Made by a program: the position numbers and the translations under genes. From NCBI GenBank assembly GCA_021927905.1, contig BLLK01000069.1, positions 806,001 through 870,000 of the forward strand: a stretch of DNA of 64,000 nucleotides, in the 5' to 3' direction. Positions 55,320 through 64,000 of the stretch are shown piece after piece (the first letter of the stretch is position 1; every line of letters starts with the position of its first letter). The DNA is from Chaetoceros tenuissimus. Taxonomy: Eukaryota; Bacillariophyta; Thalassiosirophyceae; Chaetocerotales; Chaetocerotaceae. The notes beneath the pieces were generated by a model. The model was not told where the DNA came from. It saw only the letters and a list, made by a program, of their open reading frames with translations, and ran no database searches.

Positions 55320-56087
55320 ATGAGAATAGAGCTGGTTGACGGTCTAAAAACTGTCTTTTATGATGGCAGAAAGCTATGGCGAAATTCTAATGAGTGGAGT
55401 AATGGCGAAAGCTTATATCCAATTAAAGAGCGGGAGTCGTGGCAGCAAGTTATAGTCTTGCATGGGGTGAAAGTTATACCTCAAGCAACATTTGACGACT
55501 GTGTAAATATCACAAAGATTGTACTTGCCAGTACTGTCATAAGAATTGAGGAGAGTGCCTTTGAAACATGTTGTAGACTTGTGGATATTGCCTGGTCTGA
55601 GAATCTTGAATACATAGGTGAAGCCGCTTTCTCCGGCTGTATTTCTCTTGAAGCAGTTTTTCTTCCTTCAACTTGCTCGGAAGTGGATGCAGATGCTTTC
55701 CATAACTGTAGCAAGTTGAGATTGTTTGTATTTCCATCAGGTTGTGCTATAAGTAACTTTAGAGCACTAAGAGGAACAAAACTGGAAGAGCTTTCTCCTG
55801 TGATGAGAAATGATAATGACGAAGAAGAGGAATACGGAAATCGCTTTCATAATTGGCTCCGTGGACGACACGATGGCGAAGAATACTTGCTTCATAGAGT
55901 TTGTGCTAGTTACAATCCACGGTTGCAAGAAATCCTCCAAATACTGCAAGAGTACGGGTTTTCTATTTTCAAACAGGCTGATGAACTAGGAATAACTCCC
56001 TCACAATACTTGAATGTGAATACAACCAAAGAATTTGATGAAGTAAATATCATGAGATCTTGTATTTTGAAATTGATGGATTGCTAA
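55320..56087 (+). CDS. BspA-like leucine-rich-repeat protein (LRR_5)
   Basis: A single exon of 255 residues, no signal peptide. Repeats of about 23 residues follow the LRR_5 pattern: VKVIPQATFDDCVNITKIVL, then VIRIEESAFETCCRLVDIAW, YIGEAAFSGCISLEAVFLP and VDADAFHNCSKLRLFVFP. The C-terminal ~80 residues read LLHRVCASYNPRLQEILQIL and DELGITPSQYLN, a cap like an ankyrin unit that is common in diatom BspA paralogues. BspA-like genes are hugely expanded in some diatoms. A binding role is likely; the partner is unknown. Confidence 0.8.
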   Translation: MRIELVDGLKTVFYDGRKLWRNSNEWSNGESLYPIKERESWQQVIVLHGVKVIPQATFDDCVNITKIVLASTVIRIEESAFETCCRLVDIAWSENLEYIGEAAFSGCISLEAVFLPSTCSEVDADAFHNCSKLRLFVFPSGCAISNFRALRGTKLEELSPVMRNDNDEEEEYGNRFHNWLRGRHDGEEYLLHRVCASYNPRLQEILQILQEYGFSIFKQADELGITPSQYLNVNTTKEFDEVNIMRSCILKLMDC

Positions 56088-56210
56088 TGGACAGTTTGTG
56101 GAATTAGATTTGATTTGATAGTATTTTAAATTTGTCCATCAATTAATTCCATTCTAAGTTGGCTTTCTGTACATGATGAGGTACACGCACATGCTAGTTT
56201 GTGCTATTGT

Positions 56211-57502
56211 CTAGTTTGTAATACCGAGTAATCGGGAAAATTGACCAATCTCATTGTCATCCAGAATCTGCTCCCCATTTTGAATCCTCTCCATCAAAGC
56301 AACATCTTCCATCATATGTGCTTCATTTGTTGTTCCTGAAAGAGGAGTATGTCCTAGTTCCATCATGTAAGCGTACCTTTTACAAGTCATCGTGTCAGCA
56401 TCAATTCTCTTGGAAATGGTGTAAAACTACATATACTTATTACTTACATCAGTGTCTGTGGGGATAGTCCCTTTTCCTTCGCCATTTCCCTTATTTCAGG
56501 CTTCTGTAGATTACTATGGGTTGTTCTTGACGTGAGAGTCTGTCGTGAAAGAACAATCAAGTTAGAATGGTTCGTTTTAAAAAGTTATTGAAGCAGGTGA
56601 AAACATCGGACGTCAATACTTGAAAAAGAAGAAACTTTTTTGAAGCCCACCATCTATGTAACCTGTAAAAATATCGACATTCAATTTCTTTCTTATCATC
56701 AATATCGTTTTTTACTCACCCAAAAACTCTGATAAAGAATGGAATGATCACCACAAAAGCTACGCAGCTCGATATCGAAGCCACTATCGGAGTAAAAGCG
56801 ATTCTGAAGCACCGACGGTTTAACTTTTGCTTCTTCATAAATCCTTTTGAATTCATTAATATCGTAGCAATTGGAAATTCCAAGCTGGCCAATGATACCA
56901 TCCTCAACCTTTTTCTCCAACGCTCGCCATACTCTCATAGTCTGTTCATGTGTAGCTAGAGGTGAATGTAAAACCAATGAATCAATGTATTCAGTTCTCA
57001 AATTACGCAAAGAGACAGCAATGCTCTGTTCTACTTGATCTTCAAGTTCTGCTTTTGGGTCATATGGTATATTATTTGGGTCTTGACCTCCAAATGGTGT
57101 ATATTTTGTCTGAATAAACAAATCACTTCTTTGAAGACCCAACTTCTTCATTCCATTTACAATTCCCTCTCCAACACCAGGTTCATTGTAATGTCTCGGT
57201 TGGCATGCAGTATCAATGAAACGAAAGCCAGAAGTGATGGCCTGTTCTACAAGTGACGCGGTGTGTTCTTTCTTCCAAGCTGTTCCATAGAGAAGATATG
57301 GTTTGCCGCTTTTCAAAATTCTCGTCGCGGAAATTGCTGCAACAAAAATTGTCGGGCTATTGGTGGTTGAAGGAGCCATGTTATCTCTAGAAGATGTGTA
57401 TGTAAAGGTCCCTGTGAGACCGAGGACGAAAAGTAAAGCAAGCAGCCACTTTGAACCCAAGGTAATTTTAGATGCTCTTCTTCTTCTCTGGATGCGAACC
57501 AT
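56211..57502 (-). CDS. Membrane-anchored aldo-keto reductase
   Basis: Three exons (57502-56720, 56539-56448, 56376-56211) with introns of 180 and 71 bases join in phase to 346 residues. It reduces carbonyls with NADPH on an eight-stranded barrel. The N terminus is basic (RIQRRRRASK), then a membrane span (KWLLALLFVLGLTGTFTY), so the barrel is probably held at a membrane, lumenal side if type II. The catalytic set is complete: Asp in FRFIDTA, Tyr in RHYNEPGVG, Lys in FIQTKYTP and His in LVLHSP. YQSFWTLTS is joined across the first intron as in the family. The short last exon carries LGHTPLSGTTNEAHM. The 180-base intron is longer than most in the window. Confidence 0.85.
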
Positions 57503-57969
57503 TCTGTATCACGAGTGTGAGAAAAGATTTCTTCTGGCTTCTGGTGCAAGTGCGTGGATATCGCCTTTGACTTTGTTCTTTCGATAGATTTTCTATAGAA
57601 AGTAAAGGAGGAGGAGTAGAGCAAGTATGTTGTCCTCGAGAATGTTCTACTACCTCAATACTATTGAAGTTCCAGTGAACACTTAAGTGTGATAATTTGA
57701 TAATTTGGAGATTGATGCATGCGAATCATCATAGTTTCTGTTGTGTTGTTTGATGGATCTTCCTTTCTTGCTAATTGACTACTGTCAAAATATAAATTAT
57801 AGCTTTTTGCAGTCTTCACTTGGGACCAATGACGGAAGGAATTGAAAAGCTTTACCTTGACCGCGTTTTAAAGAAATCATTTATCGATATTTAACAACGT
57901 ATTGCCACTACAATACTCAACATGAATTAGTTACAGAAATTCTAATTAATTATCTCTAATGTCAAAATA
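57503..57969. other. Intergenic region
   Basis: This is 467 bases, 5' flank of the aldo-keto reductase and 3' flank of the TIR receptor gene. AT-rich and without a gene. Confidence 0.45.
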
Positions 57970-60900
57970 TTACTTCACAAAACTTGAGAGTAATGCTTCT
58001 ACGATTGCATTCAGGCTTACTTCTCGGTACTCTTTTCGTTTGTAGAGAGGAATGGCAATATCTGCAAAGATTTCATCTGCAAAGGATCCAGGTACTTGAT
58101 TGAAGAACAATTCAAAGCCGCAAGCACCTCTTTCAATATCCTTCTCATGAACTAATATAATTGGAATATTGGCATCCTTTATTTCTCGTATCTCGTCCAA
58201 GATAGTCTCAGAGGATTGAAATGTATCTTTGTTCAAGTATAAAACAACAGCGTTAACGTGGCGTCTCTCCATATCCTTCTCGAAGAAACGGGATCCTTTC
58301 TTCTCTTTCATCACCCAACTTCGATCAAGTCCATGCAAAGAGCGTAAAGAAACGGGGTTTGTTGGAACTTCTTCATACCCTGTTCTTAATGTAACCTTCC
58401 CTTCGAAACCATTGTCGATGAATATAGATGAATCTTCTGAGCGATAACTCAAAAAGGACTGTGAGTCGCTCAACGAGTCTTTCTCAAGTCCTTCTTCATT
58501 GGTTGGGTCAGTATATGACTTTTTCAAGCTTTGGGTATCTGAAGGAACATTTATTGGAAATGCTGTATTCTCTATCTCTCTCTGAATACTTATGTTGGGG
58601 CAGATTCTTTTCAAGCTTTCCATTAGGTCCACTTGTACATCATTGTTGCTGCATCCAAGAATCCTTAACATGATAGATACGTTTTGCGTAAAAGTCAATA
58701 GATTTCTCATCCTTTTTCTACATGCAGAATCATTGGGGAGATCAATACCAGCATCTAGAAGTTGCCTACGATCTTCGCTTGAATAGTATGGTAGTTTTTT
58801 CAAGAGATGTAAGTAAATCAGCTTCAGCGACTCAGAGGAATATTGACCTTCCTTTAACCATTGGAGAGAAAGCACATCGAAAGAGGCTGAGTCGGTGCAG
58901 AACACTTCATTAGTCTCAGTCTTCTCCCCTGTGCACTTTGATATAAAAGTTTCCACGTGAGACTTGATTTTGATTATGGTATACGTCATGGAAGCTTCGG
59001 CATTTACAAGTTGTCTTTTATTCAAAATATTTTCCTCATCTGATGCAACAGTAAAACCAGTAATCTCAGTCTCACATGCAAACCTTTTCTGAACATATTC
59101 TCGAATAATAGTTTCATCTAATGCAAACTCTTTACATTCCTGCACCAGACTCAATAGTTTATCATCATCACCGTCATAAAGGACAATAATTGGTTTCTTC
59201 AACAAAATAGCATGGAAGAACTCTCTTCTGCAGTTTTTCGAACGAAAATATCCTGGACTGTATACAATAACAATAACAACAGACTGTTCAATAAACTTTT
59301 CAAGGTCTCCAGTACTGAGAAGATTATCCACATCGAGCCATATTTGTAACGATGGCAAATGCAGTTTCATTTTCCTTGTTATGGCATGAGTTATATCTTG
59401 CGCACCATCCCAACGATGGCTCATAAAAACATGAAATGAATTTTTTGTAGGCATCTCAAGATTTGGAGGATATTTTGTCTTTCGCAACCTTGATATTGGA
59501 ACTTTTTGTGACATAGCAAATAATATCGCAACAGTTGTAACTAACATTACAAAGGCACTAATAGCGACCATTGTAGATGCTTTTTCCTCCGTCCATGCTC
59601 CATGGACAAATTCCTCACATTTACCTTCAGAGCCTTGACCACATATATTCAATGGAATGCTCAAGAAAAAGGTTGCTGTCACAATGACATTTGAAACAGT
59701 ACTAAGCAATTGGTCGTCCCCCCTTTGATATGGTTTTACATAAATATTTGCTGAAGTCATTAACAAAGATATAAGCCCTCCAAAAACCAGTCGAAGGATT
59801 CGACCTCTCCCTGCCTTTGTATCAAGGTAGTTCATGAACCAGTTAAAAATATACGCCGCAAAATTTCAAAGAATTCCCACATAATTGTCCAATCAGATCT
59901 TTTATCGTAGTCTCGCCACAAGAAGCTACATGAAAGAGCTAACGAAGAGGGCCTATACAATCTAATCGACTTCTTAATCCGGAGTAAGAGTTGTAGAAAG
60001 AATAGTGGCACCACGATCGACCAAACAACAAAGAGAACATTAGATGCAACCAATAGTTGCATATAATTCGAGTCATGCTTTTCATCACACTTGATGTTCA
60101 TATCCATGCGCAGAAATGAAACAAAATTAGGTACAGGCACTGTATCGTCTATGTCAAATGGTTGACATTCACGGACTTCAAAAACTCTGTATCATTAATC
60201 ATTAGATTCAGCTTTGGATACATGAATAAAAATTAACGCAAGTAACTTACTTCTGGACTATGGAGGGAAAAGTAAAATAGAGGATTACGACTCCGACTTG
60301 TCTTGCATTTACCTTCTGGATGAAAGCAAGTGACTTCCAACTATCCTTGATGCATCTTTTGAAAACAGATAACATTGTAATTATACTTCCAAGAATAAAA
60401 AAGGGCCATACACAATGACAGATGTATATAAAACGAGTTGACATCCTGAAACATGAAGGAGCAAAAAGAAATCTTGTAAAAAGCAATTCGATATCAAAAG
60501 ATATGATTCTCAAGGCTGTGTTGAGAAAACTCATATCTTCGTGCAGTTGTGCTCCATATACATTTGTAAACGAAGACAGAACCTGTATGAAGCCGACTAA
60601 TATCTTTGCTTTCGCAATAATACTGAGGCTTAATAAAATCTCCACGAGACCATCAAACCTCTGCACAAGAAACCATCCCAGAAGCACCATCACTAAACAA
60701 GCAATGGACGCAGCCACAACAACAATTGCAATACTTCCCGAGCTTGGACAATGTTCACACTGCCCTTCCTGCTCATCAAAGTACATGTTTTTCTCTTCAC
60801 AAAGACGACAAAGTGGTCCTTGATGACCGTCTGAGCAATATCTGGAATAGTCTCCCGGGTCCTCGTGATCACATGCGGGCCCATCAAGGCATTCATAAAT

Positions 60901-63900
60901 TCTGGTAGTTGTAGGTGATGCCCGCCAAAAGCCATTTTTTATTTTCATGCTGTATATGGAGGTATTCTCTTTGCAAGTTGCATCTTTTGGACACGGTTTA
61001 CAAAACTTGTTTGGTTCGGCAAATAAGTCAGACATAGACACGTTGAGCTTTGTAGCATTTTCAGTCATGTAGAAACCTTCCTTACAAAAACTGCATTCGC
61101 TACTGTTTTGATTGGAACTCAAGGGGGATGGGCAACGTTGACATTTGTTTGTGGGGATGAACTCATTGCTGTTTGCAAAGCTTCCACCTTCACATACAGC
61201 ACATCTCTCCATATCCCAGGTGCTAGTATCATTCTCATATCTTGTAAAGCTGTTGTAAAATGTGCCAGATTGACAAGTAGTACATTCATCTTCACCGAAT
61301 TTTCTTTGGCCAAGTTGACAAGAGTTGATACAACGCCCAAACTCTTGCATAATGTCAGGAAGACATTCTTCACATCCAGTGGCAAATGATGAACCTGACT
61401 TCTTTCCCATGAATGATGGGCATCTAAAGCACCAACTGGTTGGATGAATCTGACTCCCACCATGAGGACATGGTTCAAATGGAACAATATAATTTCTGCC
61501 TTTGTTACTTGAGAGCACAATATCATCCCAACCATCTGCTGTAACATCTGATACTACTATGGAGGTTGTAAAAAGATCTTTTGGTGTCTGCAGCACAGTT
61601 TCTACAGTGGTAAATCCACGCATGCTATTCCTGAGCAGAACAATGTCGCTATCACCCTGACAAGTTGTGTACTGTGAGAGAGCAGTCATCAAACAAATAT
61701 CTAGATGGAGTGTTTAAATAAAAACTCACCGAACCGATTATAATATCAGGTAAGTTGTCATGGGTTATATCAGCCACAGCGATGGCTTTGGTTCCAATTT
61801 CTTTTAAATCAATGTCTACATCTTTGTCAAAACCATCACCAGAATAATTTTTAAAAATGCTTAAAAGTGTGGAATCCTTGGTTGTCACATTTCGCAAACC
61901 TATCAAGACATCATTGTCTCAGTCATTATTAATATCAGAAAGAACAAAACTTTCAATGATACAATTTGTCGGTGGCAAGTAGACTTCATCTGGGTCGTAG
62001 GAATAAGACCAATCATTAAAATCTGTATTTCTCAACATTATAATTTTCTCAGCAGATGCAACCATGATGAGAGGCCTATGATGAAATGAGGATGCCAATG
62101 AGGCTGAATGAAAGTACAATATGTCCAGGTTGGAAAACATTATTCCAAAATTACTTACCCATTCATAAAATTTTCTCTATCTGGAAGAGTTTGAATCGCA
62201 ATGGTTGACCAGTTCGCTTCTGGTAGGAAAATCTTTTTCGGAGTTTCCAAAGTATCCACTAAAGAAAAAACCTCCAGGAAATTAGCCGATTCAAAGCCAA
62301 ATACAACACTAACATCATCACCCTTTTCGACAATTACAGAAGCAGAAGTCCTGTAGATATTTGGGAAGGTAATATTTCTTAAAGATTCAATGTTTGTTCC
62401 ATTTTGAGTAACATTGTAGTAGACCTCATGATCCTGTTCTCTATTTCCAAACACAATGGCACGAGTATCACCAATGTCTGAAACGATTACTGTTGAGCAA
62501 TTGTAAATAGACGAAAATTCGGTAGATTCAAAGTCGATACCAGCTTTGTTGAATGCTATGCTATTTGACATTTCATTGCATGAGATCAAGTCCACATATC
62601 CATCTTGGTCCACATCCTTTGCTACCATCATGTTCGTTTTCCCTGTTGAACCGACCATGGGAACTTCATCCTTAAAATATACTTTTAAAGCATTTAGGAA
62701 CACATTGATTTTGTTCTGGGCCCAGAAAGATGCGAAAAGAGTTTTTAGACAAACTTGAAATGAGAAATCTGTGTATTTGCAAAACAATCAACACACCTTG
62801 TTGTATGAGATGAAAGACGGGATTTTGTCACCGTTAGGGTCTCCAAGAAACAGTTTCGAGGTACCATCATGAAGGATGTGTTCGTTAATGGGTTGAAAAG
62901 TAGGCTCAGTAAATATCGCACCTCCAATGTTGAAATGTACCCAAACTCTATCAGAACTTTTTCCAAAAATATCCAAAGTGCCATCTTCACAGCTGGTTAG
63001 AGAAGGACTCAGATGTAAACGAGATAGCGAAAACATGATGGACAGTTTAAAACTCACCTCCATTAACATCTCCAACTCCTTCCAATTCTAGGTTTCCCTG
63101 AAGAACAATATTGTCTTTTTCATATACACCCGAAGGTCCATCCTCATTTCCAAGTACGACTCTGTTGTCTCCATCGTCGCCTTGTACGATTAGGTCAATG
63201 AAGGAATCTCCATTCACATCACCTACGCAACAAATTTCACTAATGCCATTAATTTCATTGCATTCAGCAGTCATTACATTCTTAGCATCCTTCTTTGTCT
63301 TACAAAGTTTTGGTGGAGCGGTGTCGTTAGGAATGATGAAATCACTGTAATTGTTATGGTCGACATCGCCTAAAATGAGAATTTTATCTGAATAGGTTTC
63401 TCTATCATCCCTCAGCGTCGGTCCTTGTGTGATCTCAACTGCAGACCTAAAACTTGAGGTTTCATTTGAAGACTCATTCAATGCATTCGCGAGAAATATG
63501 TATGATGTAAATTCTGTTGAATTTGTACTCTTCATAGCAACACCAACTAGGATATCAAGGAAACCAGAATCATCCAGATCTGCAACTTCCATAGTCATAA
63601 ATTCAAGGATCTCAATGTCATCACGGATATCTAATGACTCACGAATCATATCAGTTTCCAAGAGAATCATTTCTCCAAATGTTTCATCCCGTTTATTACT
63701 GTAAAGAAGAAGATATTCCTTTTCTAGAATCAAAACATCAACGTAATCATCATTGTTGAAGTCAGCCACTTTCATATCTTTTGCTGCGATAGTTCTGTTT
63801 TGATTGAGATATCCTTTGAAACCGCGCATGTAGAAAATCTCATTAGGTAAATCAGGACCTGTCCCTACAATGATATCATTCCTTCCATCCCTATCTAAGT

Positions 63901-64000
63901 CACCCAGAGCCACTACTTTCACATCTTTCAAGTTTCTGCCACCTTTGTAAAACTCATACACCTCCATGACATCATCAGACGAAAAGCCACTACTTTGAGG
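57970..64000 (-). CDS. Receptor-like protein: VCBS/FG-GAP ectodomain, Cys-rich repeats, multi-TM, cytoplasmic TIR (partial; frame interrupted)
   Basis: The 5' end lies outside the window. Exons: 64000-63058, 62984-62797, 62715-62159, 62075-61730, 61656-60251 and 60186-57970, with introns of 64-83 bases in phase. Order: VCBS/FG-GAP calcium-loop repeats (ALGDLDRDGRNDIIVG, ADLDDSGFLDILVG, VDQDGYVDLIS); Cys-rich repeats like GCC2/GCC3; five or more membrane spans with WEFFEILRRIFLTG between them; then a TIR domain opening FHVFMSHRWDGAQDI, with QIWLDVDNLL, VVIVIVYSPGYF and SKNCRREFFHA, whose Glu fits the TIR NADase position. A C-terminal stretch (AVVLYLNKDTF) looks like a second half-TIR. Two problems: an in-frame TGA at 61921-61919 where a VCBS loop expects Gly, and a one-base frame change near 59832-59836. 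It could be a damaged allele, a new pseudogene or assembly error. Confidence 0.75.

Noticed and set aside
59836-59905. A 70-base intron explaining the frame change in the TIR receptor
   Set aside because: The only 70-base GT-AG choice leaves the downstream frame out of phase and would delete the conserved WEFFEILRR segment.
61652-61690. CACAG acceptor adding YTTCQ to the receptor
   Set aside because: It is in phase too, but the CTTGTCAG acceptor gives IIIGSGDSDIVLLRN, the expected repeat pattern. Not excluded as an alternative splice form.
61915-61925. The in-frame TGA as a selenocysteine codon
   Set aside because: It sits at the Gly of a calcium loop, where Sec would make no sense, and no redox motif is nearby. 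A point change from GGA is simpler.
62745-62990. Alternative frame after the CCAG acceptor at about 62995 in the receptor gene
   Set aside because: It loses the VCBS motifs; the GAAG acceptor at 62985 gives NGDGTLDIFG in register.

Overview
This is a nuclear genomic window from a photosynthetic eukaryote, most likely a diatom. Three things point that way. Two genes encode bipartite plastid presequences with an A-F cleavage motif (SAVAFQ, STAFQ) followed by a thylakoid-lumen signal. The introns are mostly 63 to 89 bases with GTAAGT/GTGAGT donors. The gene families are also typical: heat-shock factor, BspA-like LRR, DUF1501/DUF1800 and Pro/Thr-rich secreted proteins. AT-rich intergenic DNA and dense gene packing also fit. 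A centric diatom such as Chaetoceros is a guess. I found no tRNA, rRNA, CRISPR or virus-like element.

Layout, left part (1-19.5 kb): a class III nucleotide cyclase-like gene cut by the window edge; mitochondrial succinate-semialdehyde dehydrogenase; a GPI-anchored FN3 surface protein; a DHHC palmitoyltransferase; a secreted protein joining a VHL-beta-like fold to an HExxH metallopeptidase; a lumenal TPR protein; an unknown membrane protein; a VIT1/CCC1 iron transporter; 3-ketodihydrosphingosine reductase; a PsbP-like lumenal protein; a YqgF/RuvX-like nuclease-fold protein; and replication factor C subunit 4.

Middle (19.8-34 kb): one gene of 15 exons whose splice phases all agree. It encodes about 4,278 residues: signal peptide, G8 domain, carbohydrate-binding-like sandwiches, right-handed beta-helix, more sandwiches, DUF1800, DUF1501 and a Cys-rich tail. 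DUF1800 and DUF1501 are usually separate neighbouring genes in bacteria, so this is the most striking object in the window.

Right part (34.4-64 kb): a large helical protein of unknown function, a tweety/prominin-like five-TM protein with a 7-codon first exon, a heat-shock factor, tandem secreted C2-domain genes, a prolyl 4-hydroxylase, FANCI with a relocated SQ cluster, a SOD-like secreted acidic protein, a 609-bp MITE with perfect 51-bp inverted repeats, a class 3 lipase, a BspA-like LRR protein and a membrane-anchored aldo-keto reductase. The last gene runs off the edge and encodes a receptor-like protein: VCBS/FG-GAP ectodomain, Cys-rich repeats, several membrane spans and a cytoplasmic TIR domain. 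Its reading frame is interrupted twice.

Many neighbours are arranged head to head across 360-730 bases, so shared promoters are likely. Three of the intergenic regions carry a perfect TGACGTCA palindrome. Gene models were built by hand from reading frames, splice consensus and phase. Functions come from recognised motifs, not database searches.
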